A stretch of 64,000 nucleotides of DNA from Pieris napi (Eukaryota; Arthropoda; Insecta; Lepidoptera; Pieridae): NCBI RefSeq assembly GCF_905475465.1, contig NC_062247.1:2790001-2854000 (forward strand), in the 5' to 3' direction. The notes beneath the pieces were generated by a model. It ran no database searches. It saw only the letters and a list, made by a program, of their open reading frames with translations, and was not told the origin of the DNA. Positions 52,594 through 62,587 of this stretch are shown piece by piece (the stretch's first letter is position 1; each line of letters opens with the position of its first letter). The position numbers and the translations under genes are program-made.

Positions 52594-53670
52594 ATGAATT
52601 CAATTTCGCTCGAAAATCGCATTAAAATAATTCAAATCCACTATAAAAATGGTGGTTCTGTTAAAGTTACATTTCGTAAAATTCGTGATATTTTCGGCCA
52701 GCATAATCGTCCTTCTGAGACCGCTGTTAAGAATTTGGTCGCGAAATTTGAGTCGACAGGCTCGGTACAAAATGTGCCAACACCAACACGTGTTCGACCG
52801 GGTCGTTCAACAGAAAACATCGCCGCCGTGAGCCACAGTGTTGAAGAAGATCAAAATTTGTCAATTTCACGACGTTCTCAACAATTGGGGTTATCCAAAA
52901 GCACAACATGGCGAATTTTGCGAAAGGATTTGGCTTTGAAGCCTTACAAGATTCAACTGGTGCAGGAATTAAAGCTGATCGACCATTCAAATCGCCGCAG
53001 ATTCGCTCAGTTCATTCAGGAACAACCTGCTGGTTTTTCTGAAAAAATCATTTTTTCAGACGAAGCCCATTTTCATTTGTCAGGGTACGTCAACAAGCAA
53101 AATTGTCGCATTTGGGCTTCTGAAAATCCTAAAGCAATTATTGAGAAGGCTTTGCATACTCAACGTGTTACTGTGTGGTGCACTATGTGGTCTGGAGGCG
53201 TGATTGGGCCGTTTTTTTTCGAAGATGAGGCTGGAAATGCGGTAACAGTCAATGGATCACGGTATCGCGAGATGTTAACCACTAAATTTTGGCCTATTAT
53301 TGATGACATGGATATCACTGAAATGTGGTTTCAACAGGACGGTGCCACATGTCACACAGCCAATGAAACGATCAATTTATTGCAAACCAAATTTCCCGAG
53401 CGCATAATTTCGCGAAATTCAGCTGTTAAGTGGCCAGCCAGATCGTGTGATTTAACACCACTGGATTATTTTTTGTGGGGCTATGTTAAAGACAGAGTCT
53501 ATACGGAGCCAATCGAATCGATTGCAGCCTTAAAACTCAAAATCCGTGATGTCATTAACGAAATAGACCCTCCATTTTGCCAAAAAGTGATTAAAAATTT
53601 TGATGAAAGAATCAACATCTGTCAGCGTGGTCGTGGTGGACATTTGCCAGATATCATTTTTCATTCATAA
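52594..53670 (+). CDS. Mariner transposase, 358 aa, intact
   Basis: Catalyses cut-and-paste excision and reinsertion of the element at TA sites, acting in the nucleus as a dimer on the terminal repeats (known of the family). The ATG at 52594 is chosen because the frame upstream has only a TTG. The N-terminus (residues 1-60) and about 88-112 (LSISRRSQQLGLSKSTTWRI) form two helix-turn-helix DNA-binding regions. The catalytic aspartates are D156 (IIFSDEAHFHL), D249 (WFQQDGATCH) and D286 (RSCDLTPLDYFLWGYVKD). D156 and D249 match the Mos1 numbering, but D249-D286 has 36 intervening residues rather than the canonical 34. The linker VQEL near 123-126 is a variant of WVPHEL. Length is typical (about 345 in mariner). 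There is no stop, frameshift or intron. Confidence 0.93.
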   Translation: MNSISLENRIKIIQIHYKNGGSVKVTFRKIRDIFGQHNRPSETAVKNLVAKFESTGSVQNVPTPTRVRPGRSTENIAAVSHSVEEDQNLSISRRSQQLGLSKSTTWRILRKDLALKPYKIQLVQELKLIDHSNRRRFAQFIQEQPAGFSEKIIFSDEAHFHLSGYVNKQNCRIWASENPKAIIEKALHTQRVTVWCTMWSGGVIGPFFFEDEAGNAVTVNGSRYREMLTTKFWPIIDDMDITEMWFQQDGATCHTANETINLLQTKFPERIISRNSAVKWPARSCDLTPLDYFLWGYVKDRVYTEPIESIAALKLKIRDVINEIDPPFCQKVIKNFDERINICQRGRGGHLPDIIFHS

Positions 53671-53696
53671 TTGCCAAACTTTTCTCTTTGTAATAC

Positions 53697-53702
53697 AATA
53701 AA
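53697..53702 (+). promoter_or_regulatory. Polyadenylation signal of the mariner transposase
   Basis: AATAAA lies 27 bases after the stop codon and inside the element, so it can end the transposase transcript. Confidence 0.7.
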
Positions 53703-53748
53703 AATTTTATTCATTTTCCTCTAAATTCTTTGTTTTATTTTGTTTTAG

Positions 53749-53776
53749 AAAACAAAGTTCTTGTTGAAAAACCCTT
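53749..53776 (-). repeat. Mariner right terminal inverted repeat
   Basis: 28 bp partner of the left terminus; TA duplication follows at 53777. Confidence 0.9.
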
Positions 53777-53778
53777 TA

Positions 53779-54825
53779 TATCCGGGCACGCGACACAAAA
53801 CTGAGTTTTTTGGATAGTTGGTGGAACATGAGGAACGTGAAATAAAGCACGATTACGAGTCTGGTAGGCATGGAAGTGCAATTTTTGTAGAAGTTAGCAA
53901 TTATTTTTAAATTGATGTAATATAACATTTTGATTTCGTCGATAGTCTGAAGTGTCAATTTTAATACTCAAATAGCCTTATTAATAAACTTGGGGTAGGC
54001 TTATCACTACCCTCTTTAATTCCTTCAATAAAAATAGCTATATTTTAAAACCTGGAATAACTTTCAGCATTAGCATATTGACTTCAATTTATCCCCCCCC
54101 CCCACTCCTCTTGGCAGAATTTTTTATAAGAGCATAGAGAATGTGTAGGTAATATGTGTAAAAATGTAAATAATTACTATTGTCGTAATCACCAAGTAAG
54201 AAAATCTAAGACCCCCCGCTCCCCCCCACGGCCCCTATAGTGCCCACATAGCGGCTTATAGTTTCTATATACGGTGAAAACATGGAAGTACCATCACCAG
54301 AGCCCGTGTTCTATAATACCAATGAAACTTAAACGTAATCTAAACCATACTGTCTAGTACAAGCTTTGGCGTACTTGACAGCGCTTAAGACAAGATTGTG
54401 ACTTGAACATAGCACAGACAACCTTGCCTATATACTAATCATATATTAAAACTCAGCCTCTGCAAGCCTTATGCTTAATTTTAAGATAATAAAGTCTAAA
54501 CAATTAAATTCAAATACAATATAAAGTAATGGTTTAATTTCTCCGAAATCTATTCAATACGATGTGTTATCTCTGATGTGAATAATTCTAATTAATGGCA
54601 AAGATTAATATATAGATACGTAAAAATAGCAAGCCAACAATTTGTTTATTATTTGTTAGTTTTTTGCGAATGGAATTAAACTTCAAGTTTCGAATACATT
54701 TAGATCTTTATTAAATGTTGCAATATTTCTCTGAATCTACAATCTGCGCTTACAAATCACTGCGATGACGTCATACCCTGCATATACGCCATATACGCGC
54801 TAACGCAGCTATTCCTCTAAAGATA
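53779..54825. other. No gene; two C-rich runs
   Basis: AT-rich, with unusual poly-C tracts at 54091-54103 and CCCCCCGCTCCCCCCCACGG near 54212-54231. No repeat or frame was recognised. Confidence 0.45.
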
Positions 54826-54829
54826 TATA

Positions 54830-55115
54830 GAACTTTCCAACCATAGCCACTGGGGCTACGCCTGACGCGACTTCGGCATTGCACTGCCAGAGGAGCCCTT
54901 GTCTCCTCGTGCGCTGCAGCCCCCATCAAGGGCTTAATAGACCGCCCCCGTACCGCCCTGTATTACCAGGACGCGAACACCCACACCACCCACTCACGAG
55001 GGATGCAGCAAATGCAACGTGAAGCCACTGGTGGCTTCGAGCTGGCCAGTCAGTTAAACTGGTCAAGGATCCTCCCTTTAGGTTGAAGGAACTGTGCAAC
55101 CTGTCTCCACAAATG
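54830..55115. repeat. GC-rich fragment, probably of a LINE
   Basis: The composition (CATTGCACTGCCAGAGGAGC, CAGCCCCCATCAAGGGCTTA, CGCCCCCGTACCGCCCTGTA) contrasts sharply with the flanks and resembles the GC-rich untranslated parts of R1-type elements such as 26.2-26.58 kb. No intact frame was found. Origin and orientation are uncertain. Confidence 0.4.
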
Positions 55116-56445
55116 TATACAAAATATTCATATCGTGCCCCTTTGATTTATATTATCTTTTATTCAACACATAATATTTAAGTCTTTGTAAAGAGATGAT
55201 CAACATTTCTTGCCAATACTTCGGTGCAAGTACTGAAGAGCAAAATAAAAATGCAGCATCGTCCTACTTCAACAGATTTTCCGAGTAATCATTATTTCGC
55301 TTTTATACACGTATCTAGCAAAGAAAAACAATCGAATATAGAAGTCGGAAAATGTTAGGAAAATAAGAAGCATGGAACTTTTCGTGTTAAACTTTTGTTC
55401 GTGTTAATATTGGTAGATAATGAATATATCAACGCCATGGAAGCAGTAAAAAAATATTTTTTTTTTTTACGACAATTAAAAGGGTTCATTTTAGAGGTTG
55501 GTAGGGCTTAAAGCTCAAATGGGAGCTTTATTGTGGTTTAAAATAGTAGGAAAAAATATATATATATACGATATTAAAGATCTTTTACTTTAAATTTAAA
55601 TACCTAAAAAAGCTGGTTTGAAACTTAATGCTTGGTGTTTCATATGGCTGAATTCAAAATTATACATATATAACATATTTGCGTCGAACTAATTCGATAG
55701 ACAAAAATTATTTTGTAGGCCAACAAATATATATTATATGAGAACTTAAAACATACCTTATGTACCCACAGCTAGGACTAATATTCTGAAAAGGGCACAT
55801 ATGATTCGGTGTATTAATTTAGTTAACGAATTACAAAGGCTAACGGACCTTTGTCATTGTCCGTTGAGTGATCTGAGCAAAAGTTCTATTATTTGTTAGT
55901 GCCTATAGTAGTTAGTTAAGTTTTTGTATTTTTTATTATGTTATTTTGTTTTTCCTAATTAATTTTGTTTAGTCTTACTTCTTGTTCACTCTTATCAATT
56001 TAGGGTCGCCTGTTAGGGTAGGAGTGGTTTTATAAATAAATAAATGAAATAAAAAATAAATAAATAATTTACGAAAATATTTATTTCTTAGAAATATATG
56101 AACTACCTAAAATCTAAAAAAAATTATTAAAAGTAAAAGCTAATCTCAGGGTTAATGAGTCATAATTAATATAAGTAGCTAATTGCGAAGCAGAAGAGAA
56201 ATGCTCTAAAAAAAATAAATAAAGACTTAGCTCATCGGATATAAAGAGGTAAGGTATGCAAAGCGGGATACTTTGTACAGTAAAGGAGTGGTAGAATTTA
56301 GTAGTGAATTTACTATTATTTATCATAGAGAGAAGAATAGCCAACACTTGGTAATGGTTCTGGTAACTGGGTTAAATAATGAAAGAAAATGAAATGCCAA
56401 TGAAGGGTAGAGAAAAGTTTATAATATGTGTATTTTGTCACGTTT
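55116..56445. other. No gene; possible LINE tail
   Basis: AT-rich. GGGTCGCCTGTTAGGGTAGG and a following AAAT microsatellite at 56003-56065 look like a retrotransposon 3' end; the body is not recognisable. Confidence 0.4.
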
Positions 56446-56449
56446 GTTG

Positions 56450-56820
56450 TACGAATCAGACCTGGGCAATGACAGAAGAACTGGGAAATAGAATAAAAAA
56501 TTGTCAAAACAGTATGGAAAGAAGTACAGCATGAGTAAAAAGATAAAATTAAGCGATATTAAAGTAAAAACAAAATTTAAAGACGAACACACCACCTACA
56601 AAAAACTAAAGTGGACGGGTCATATGATGAGAGAAAAGAAGCAAAAATGGAACAGAATCGTAACGGAGTGGTACCCACGAAGTGGAAAGCGAAATAGATA
56701 AGGTGGGGGGACGATTTAAAAATGGTAGCGGGTCCAATGTGGATTCGACCCGCTAGAGAACGCCATTGAAAAATATAGAGAAGACCTTTGTAAAAGGACA
56801 GCTGTGAATAAATAAATAAC
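56450..56820 (+). pseudogene. RTE-type LINE C-terminus, broken
   Basis: The plus strand gives QTWAMTEELGNRIKNCQNSM then ERSTA and a stop. It continues in frame as KIKLSDIKVKTKFKDEHTTY and KKLKWTGHMMREKKQKWNRI, then VTEWYPRSGKRNR and another stop. This matches the RTE pattern ETWxLT...MERxxL....S..EIRxxTK..D....KLKWxWAGHxxR...W...V.EWxPR.GKR. At least two stops make it nonfunctional. It is similar to 59.95-60.36 kb. Confidence 0.7.
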
Positions 56821-56957
56821 CATTGGCCGATAGACACTAAGCATAATAATATAATATAATATTTTAGGCACATTTTACAAGGCATGTTTTTAATAATGCC
56901 AAACACTAAATATATGATATAAAGTATTTGAAATATTCTTAATATACATATTAATAA

Positions 56958-57052
56958 TAATAACAAACAATTCTAAAAGGTCCCTGTGGTAGTGTACCTT
57001 TAAAGCTGGCAGCATTTCCTTGGTGTATTGCGTTACCGGTACTATCTACCAG
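56958..57052 (+). repeat. Half copy of the 61.2-kb MITE family
   Basis: GGTCCCTGTGGTAGTGTACC and TTTAAAGCTGGCAGCATTTC match the left part of the element at 61228-61558, including the ACCGGTACT centre. The right arm is missing. Confidence 0.6.
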
Positions 57053-57568
57053 GCGCCAACATAAATCTTTATTGATTTATATAATTGTCATTGAACTCAG
57101 CAATATCTACATAAATAATCTATGTTCCATTATTTGAGTGGCAAGTTAATGAGTCCTTTTGAAGTACCCTTTTGTTTGAGTTTTGCAGACGTTAGAATTA
57201 ACTGCGTGCCGTCGCTTCCTAATTTGCGCCAAACCTACGCCAATTATGTTACGTTCAGTTTACTTTGAGATTTGAAAGCTCAATCATTTCTTCAGACATT
57301 TTGTGTCTCTTTGAAGATTTCACGAGAATTGTCAATAAGGATTTATAAATTAATTTTGTACATCTTTGAATAGTCAATGCCACCCTCGCGTATACAACGC
57401 TAAACACTCGCGAAAAGTGGAAATAAATTCCTTTTAGGAAAGATAACGTCCTTAAATGAAAAAAAGTCTCAAATTCCGTTTTATCTATTTAATTCGTAAT
57501 CTTAGAGCTAACATAAATAAAACAAAACACAAGTATGATAATGATGTAGTCAAAAATGGAATACATAA
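57053..57568. other. No gene recognised
   Basis: Unique-looking DNA, slightly less AT-rich at 57180-57260. No exon is supported. Confidence 0.45.
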
Positions 57569-57569
57569 T

Positions 57570-57824
57570 TTTTTTTTTTTTTTAAAGACAATTCACACCT
57601 ATTGACCTAGTCCCATGCTAAGCTGGTGAAGCTTGTGTTATGGGTACTAGGCAACGGATATACATACATATTATAGATAGATATACATATAAATACATAT
57701 TTAAACACCCAAGACCTGAGCACAACACCAAATGCTCATCACATCGATGTTCGTCTCAGCCGGGGATCGAACCCGGGACCCATGGATTCGCAGTCAGGGG
57801 TACTAACCACTAGACCAATGAGTC
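57570..57824 (-). mobile_element. SINE-B, full length
   Basis: A complete reverse copy. The poly-A (as T run 57569-57583) is at the left, the B box GGGTTCGATCCCCGGC near 57762-57776 and the head ending CCAATGAGTC at 57824. It is the closest to the 33.1-kb copy. Confidence 0.88.
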
Positions 57825-57879
57825 GTCAATATATACATTAATAATATTTACGAAAAGGTTTATACATTTACGAAAGGAA

Positions 57880-58022
57880 AAAATCAATAAAAATATTAAG
57901 TACATTAACTAAGTAATACCTAATTCGGCTGTGTTGTGTGATGGTGTGCTCATTATGTAGGTGATTTAGCGCTATAGATATTCCTAATACTTTTTTTAAG
58001 CATATTCTGCGATAGCTTAAAC
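57880..58022 (+). repeat. Dispersed repeat, second copy of 51.94-52.48 kb
   Basis: ATTAACTAAGTAATACCTAA, TTCGGCTGTGTTGTGTGATG and AAGCATATTCTGCGATAGCT occur in the same order as at 52.19-52.46 kb, with the middle deleted. Confidence 0.5.
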
Positions 58023-58384
58023 AAATCAAGGCTTTAATAGTGGGATTTGTAGGTTTACATAGTATTAGGTAAAAAATATATTATAATGATTAATGGTATT
58101 ATAATGATCTATCTAATATACATGCAATAAATGATACAAATCCCACGAGGCAATTTTTTTTTGGGAATACGGATGGAAGTAAGCGTAATAAACATAAAAA
58201 ATCTCGTTAAATTTTAGTTGCTGTTCCGGATGTTTTATAGTCCAAAAAGCAAATACTTTATTAATAAAAAAATATGAATAAAGTATGATAATAAAACAGA
58301 ACACGTAATTGGACAACCACTATTTCGTGGAATAGTTTGTAACGAACTCGAAATACAAATGAATAATATTCTTTTTCACATGTA
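58023..58384. other. AT-rich stretch, nothing recognised
   Basis: No gene or repeat was recognised. Confidence 0.5.
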
Positions 58385-58389
58385 TGTAT

Positions 58390-58650
58390 GGCTTGAATTA
58401 TTTAGTAAACAACGGAAAGTTGCGTACCTGGGCCACCCAATTATAATGGGTAAAATTCAGGGTAAATGGCGTGTTGGTAGAAGGAAGAAATCATGGCTTG
58501 CAACGTTAGGGAGTGGATGGGTATTGCAACTGCGGAATAGTTGCTGCATCTAGCACAGGACAAGACACGCTTCAAGAGCTAGACGGCCAACCTCCAGTAA
58601 TGGAGAGGGCACTAAAAGAAGATAGAAGTAGAAGTTTTAGGCCTTAATTT
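58390..58650 (+). pseudogene. LINE C-terminal fragment (YLGH ... VGRRKKSWL type)
   Basis: The frame from 58359 contains RKVAYLGHPIIMGKIQGKWR then VGRRKKSWLATLGSGW. This matches the LGH...I..GKI.GKR.VGRRK.SWL.N.R.W ending of a widespread arthropod non-LTR element. After a stop, GQPPVMERALKEDRS-like sequence in another frame suggests further decay. Confidence 0.55.
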
Positions 58651-58689
58651 AAGTTATTAATTGTATACTTGGGCGAAGGTTTAGCCGTG

Positions 58690-58804
58690 CCGGAAGGACG
58701 TTAATCAGACTACTAACTTTCGACGAATTAACGGAATTTATAACTACACTTCGAGTTTCATTTCATGAGTACGATCGTGATTCCGACTAAGCCATCGTAC
58801 GCTT
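58690..58804 (-). repeat. Unclassified dispersed repeat fragment
   Basis: The reverse complement matches 31070-31130 (AAGCGTACGATGGCT, GAAATGAAACTCGAAG). It lies immediately beside a Helitron, as does its partner at 31 kb. Confidence 0.4.
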
Positions 58805-58805
58805 A

Positions 58806-59085
58806 TCTAATATATTATATTCTCGTGTCCCAATGTTCGTTCCAATACTCCTCCGAAACAGCTCGACCGATTCTTATAAATTTTTTATGCATATTTAGTA
58901 AGTCTGAGAATCGGCTATCTATCTTTCAAACCCCTAACTGATAAGGGGTGTCCACCCCAAAAAAAAATTATGATACAGCATACATATTAAAATCTTATGA
59001 CTTGAACTCTGAGGTTGCTATGTACTAAAAAGGTAGACTAAGTAAAATCACATTTAGGAGAAACGAAGTTCGCGGGGACAGCCAG
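58806..59085 (+). mobile_element. Non-autonomous Helitron, type 1 with variant 3' end
   Basis: Starts TCTAATATATTATATTCTCG and has the type 1 5' body (CTCCGAAACAGCTCGACCGA). It ends AGGAGAAACGAAGTTCGCGG then GGACAGCCAG, where CCAG stands for the usual CTAG. The 3' end matches 31874 (reverse). Confidence 0.75.
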
Positions 59086-59388
59086 TAATATAATATATAA
59101 CCACCTTATTTGGTTTTAGCTATTTCATTGATAGGAATTTAGATGTTCCTTTACACCTTTTTCTCCCGTTGGAAAAAGCTGATTACCTTGACCTGAACTA
59201 CTAGCCTATAAAGTCTAAACAGTGCGCTGGTTACGCCGCACCAACTACCTGGACTGATATTCAAGTGTGGTTTTAAATATCAAAGCCTTTGTTGTTAAAA
59301 ATATAGAATACAAAATTACTTAACACTTCACAACTTAGCGATTAGCTTCAGATCTTATTTATTTCTAAAGAGACAATACATATTAGCA
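59086..59388. other. No gene recognised
   Basis: Bases 59215-59265 resemble part of the repeat near 31300 (CACCAACTACCTGGACTGAT). The rest is AT-rich. Confidence 0.4.
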
Positions 59389-59389
59389 T

Positions 59390-59565
59390 TTTGTGCTGCT
59401 GTCAACTTTGAGTGTAAGACTTTGGTGTCCTCACGATGTTTTCTTTACCCAAGAGTAAATTAATAATGGAAACAAAAATCCATTGACTGACTGAAATCCG
59501 CACGTGCAAGCCGTGAATCAAACACGTAACCTCAGCGTTGGAGAAGGCCAACACTGATCGGCGGA
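59390..59565 (-). repeat. Degraded SINE-A
   Basis: GGTGTCCTCACGATGTTTTC, AAATCCATTGACTGACTGAA and AAGGCCAACACTG keep the order of the minus-strand SINE-A body, B-box region and head. It is highly diverged. Confidence 0.5.
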
Positions 59566-59644
59566 TGGGGTGATTTGAGAATGACCCTTGCTGTATCAAA
59601 GTCAAATCAATCAAGCTCCTTGTATGACTCAATACTTGGCGATA

Positions 59645-59795
59645 TAGTGGCGGAAAGTTTCTTGCCAGTTCTTCTTACCTGCTCTACACCCTTGACTTGC
59701 GAACTGATAGTAAATGTAAATTTACAATTAATTTAACTTCTTTTGACGTTCATAAGTGTCCTTATTTACCTATATGAATTAAGATATTGAGTTTG
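59645..59795 (+). repeat. L3 retrotransposon 3' end, short
   Basis: GTGGCGGAAAGTTTCTTGCC, GAACTGATAGTAAATGTAAA and GACGTTCATAAGTGTCCTTA are the last ~150 bp of the family. Confidence 0.55.
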
Positions 59796-59805
59796 AGTTT
59801 GACGG

Positions 59806-59877
59806 TAACAGCGAGCCTAGTCCGCGCCCCTTCTAGGGCCAGTGTTTGTGGCGCAGTGGGGTTTTAGTAGCGCATAG
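59806..59877 (+). repeat. R1-type LINE 3' UTR fragment, left part
   Basis: GTGGCGCAGTGGGGTTTTAG matches the 3' untranslated region at 26.46 kb. The continuation appears at 60.69 kb, on the far side of an RTE insertion. Confidence 0.5.
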
Positions 59878-59884
59878 GCGATGA

Positions 59885-60547
59885 GAACTTGGAGAAACTG
59901 ATCGTGGTTGATAACACAGAAGACAAAAGACCAGATGGGCAGATCAAGTGAAAGACTCCTCGTCCTCAAAACTTTACACTGTCATAACAGACACGGGTCA
60001 AATGTGCGCAAGTCAAACGTGGGTTTTTAGCAAGAAAACAACTAGAAAAATCCTGTCTTGCCAACATGCAATGGAAAGAAGCATCCTAAAGTTGAGGAGA
60101 ATAAACAAAATAAAAAATGTTGAAATCCGTAAAAAAAACAAACTTACAGATGCACTTGAACAAGCTCTAAGGCTAAAATGGAAATGGGCAGGTCATATTG
60201 CTAGAGCGCGGGATAAAAGATGGACACTAGAAATAACGAAATGGACTGGACCTACTGGAAAGAGATGTATAGGACGACAAAGGAAAAGATGGACAGATGA
60301 CATTGTAGAACTAGCGGGGGAAAACTGGATAAATGTTGAGCAAAACAAAGAAAAATGAAAAAATATGGAGGAGGCTTTTACCCTAAAAAGGGGCCATACA
60401 AAAACTAGACATAAAAAATTAAAAATAAAATCTAACTTAAATTTTGTTAAAACTTACTAACTTAACTAATACTAATATGATATTAAGGAATATAAACTAA
60501 CAATTGTTGTATGTATGGATTAAATAAAGCTTTAATAATAATAATAA
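59885..60547 (+). pseudogene. RTE-type LINE C-terminus with 3' end
   Basis: The 136-codon frame 59948-60358 contains MCASQTWVFSKKTTRKILSC, AMERSILKLRRINKIKNVEI, KLTDALEQALRLKWKWAGHI then ARARDKRWTLEITKWTGPTG, and KRCIGRQRKRWTDDIVELAG then ENWINVEQNKEKWKNMEEAF (last part beyond a stop). This is the standard RTE ending (LKWxWAGHIAR...DxRWT...xW.P..GKR..GRxxxRWTDDI...AG.NW). The endonuclease and polymerase are absent. The element ends in an AATAAT tail at 60529-60547. It is the best preserved of the RTE pieces here. Confidence 0.75.
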
Positions 60548-60738
60548 CAGACACGGTGGACCGGTGGAAACAGATAGTCCGCTTCAGACGCTTTCTTGCG
60601 GACCACGACCCTCAGACAGAAGCTGCCGATTAAAGAGATCTACAGATGAAGTATGCACAGATTGCGAGTCTCGTAACCTTCCGCCCCAAGCAGTCGCGCC
60701 GCGGAGGTATGCGTAATGTATTTCCCACTTAAAAAAAC
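60548..60738 (+). repeat. R1-type LINE 3' UTR fragment, right part
   Basis: CGCCGCGGAGGTATGCGTAA and TGTATTTCCCACTTAAAAAA match the end of the R1-type element at 26.53-26.58 kb, including its A tail. The part before it (GACCGGTGGAAACAGATAGT) may be the same element further 5'. Confidence 0.5.
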
Positions 60739-61055
60739 ATTGATACGCGATTACAATATATATATTTAAGGCAATTAACTAAAATTCGTTGGATAAGGTT
60801 TCATTGGATTACTTGTTATTTGAACGAATATCAAATCGACTTTTAGAATTGTGGTTAACGAAATCTTATTATTTCCAAATCAATGCTTCACTGACGATCC
60901 AGGCTATATGTACCGAGATCGATACGTATTATTATTAAACAATATAACACTTAGGCCTAAGTACCGCGCTACTAAGTTAGATTGTGACTATAAAATAAGA
61001 CACCTCAATAAACCCGTGTCTATGATGCCAGATATTCAATCACCAAAATTCAAAA
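60739..61055. other. No gene recognised
   Basis: AT-rich; a 73-codon frame at 60851-61072 has no recognised family. Confidence 0.4.
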
Positions 61056-61057
61056 TA

Positions 61058-61192
61058 CATTTAATCATATAGGTAACACATTGTACACTTATAACTTGTC
61101 AGTAAAGAAATACATATTAATGCTTCTAATTTCACATTAAGTGCCAGTTCTCAAATCAAGGGCGTAGAACGGAAGAGAAGAACTGGCAATAA
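61058..61192 (-). repeat. L3 retrotransposon 3' end, short
   Basis: Read minus it gives GCCAGTTCTTCTCTTCCGTT, CTACGCCCTTGATTTGAGAA, CTGGCACTTAATGTGAAATT and GAAGCATTAATATGTATTTC, the family 3' end. Confidence 0.6.
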
Positions 61193-61227
61193 ACACACCA
61201 AACGTCCTATATAATTAGTTATCACTA

Positions 61228-61558
61228 CAATCAAATAGGTATACAGTATTTACAATTTTCTTAACTTACAAAGTAAAGAAAAAAATAATCAAAAATTAAT
61301 AAAAATAATATTAAAACAAATTTAAGAAGTTTGTCCCTGAGGCAGTGTACCTTTAACGCTGGCCAATAGTACCGGCTAAAAGTACCGGTAGCTGGTGCTT
61401 TCTTCGCTCAACTAATAAGTATCGCAATACAGCGAGGAAATGCTGCCAGCGTTAAAGGTACACTGCCACAGAGACCAAACTCTTTAAATTTTGTTTTAAT
61501 ATTATTTTTATTATCACTATGTAGATTAAGAAAATTGTAAATACTGGATATTTGATTG
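61228..61558. mobile_element. MITE with long (~130-bp) terminal inverted repeats
   Basis: The left arm CAATCAAATAGGTATACAGT and the right arm read back, CAATCAAATATCCAGTATTT, continue in parallel. Shared blocks are ATTTACAATTTTCTTAA, AATAATATTAAAACAAA and GGCAGTGTACCTTTAACGCT. The centre (ACCGGCTAAAAGTACCGGTA) is about 80 bp. Partial copies lie at 1.9 and 57.0 kb. No target duplication could be fixed. Confidence 0.75.
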
Positions 61559-62034
61559 TTATGTTTAGGTTTTATTAAACGATTTAAATACTTAACATCT
61601 CTTTTGTCAATGCATTAATATATATTTTATTTGTTGATGATGTACATGTATTTTTGAAAGAAATAATTAAAAGATAAAATATTTCAATTAAGAATTTCTA
61701 AGCCTTCATAACCAGTTAACCTAAAAGATCTTAAAAGTTTGAAAATGTAAATAATATCAATAATCCTCTTTGCCGAAGATAGCCATTAGCGTAGTCCGCT
61801 CTGATGAGAAGATACGAGCAGCTGTAAAGAGAATCCTTTAGTTACTTCGCGTACTTATTCAGGCAATATAAGTGAAAGATAAGTAAATCTCATAATAAAT
61901 AATTCACCTTTCGCTGATCAACATTATAATTGTACAATGAAACAAAACTACATTCTTAAATTCAGTGGCACTACACCACTTTATTAACTAAATTAAGTTT
62001 TAAGTTGACTAATTAACTATTTTATTTATCACTT
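61559..62034. other. AT-rich stretch, nothing recognised
   Basis: Apart from a possible SINE-A tail trace (TCAGTGGCACTACA at 61962-61975), nothing was recognised. Confidence 0.5.
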
Positions 62035-62035
62035 T

Positions 62036-62335
62036 TTACACGCTTTATATTAGCTTCACCTGTATATATGTATCTATATGTATGATAAAAAATAATTCCT
62101 AATTTAGGCTGAAAATGGTAATGAGCAAAAAATACTGGTATTATTGTGAAAAAGCGTGGGGCGCTCTGTGCCATATTTTTCGTCTATCAAGCAACCCACG
62201 CTTTTTCACAATAATACCAGTTTTACAATACCATTTTCAGCCTAAATTAGGAATTATTTTTCACTTTTTAGTTTGATGTGCTTTAAAAGCGTGTTTTTTA
62301 GTTTTTTTAAACTATTATTTATTCTGTTTTGTCTT
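62036..62335 (-). mobile_element. Family F repeat, copy 3, with hairpin
   Basis: The left end TTACACGCTTTATATTAGCT with TCACCTG and a degraded TATG run is the terminal sequence. The hairpin follows (AATTCCTAATTTAGGCTGAA ... reverse complement), with the loop GCCATATTTTTCGTCTATC reading opposite to copy 1. The TTTTAGTTTGATGTGCTTTA block follows. It contains the terminal end missing from copy 1. Confidence 0.65.
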
Positions 62336-62586
62336 CTGTGCATAATACACGCTGTGAGGTGATGAGAGGTCTAAATTGGCATTAATACGTATTAATAGCA
62401 CTCAGAGATAGGTTATCGAATAAGTAAACAGTTGCAATTCGAATGGGCGACCGCAGGCATGAAATAGCTAACGCTTCTTCTTGATATTGATAGACAGTCT
62501 ATAACAAAGGACTACAATGTTTAGTGTGGGCGTTACGTTGAGCTACGCCGTAGCACACAATACAGTTACAACTAATTATATTTTTA
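62336..62586. other. No gene recognised
   Basis: Unique-looking DNA; nothing assigned. Confidence 0.45.
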
Positions 62587-62587
62587 A

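Larger units (their letters stand above)
52481..53776 (+). mobile_element. Full-length mariner-family transposon
   Basis: The element is 1296 bp, the usual size for mariner. The terminal repeats of 28 bp start AAGGGTATTTCAACAAGAAG on the left and AAGGGTTTTTCAACAAGAAC on the right (2 mismatches). Both flanks carry TA (52479-52480, 53777-53778), the target duplication. It contains one uninterrupted transposase gene. Intact ends, duplication and frame together suggest recent insertion and possible activity. Confidence 0.93.

Noticed and set aside
56577..56966. 129-codon minus-strand frame
   Set aside because: Antisense of the RTE C-terminal fragment.
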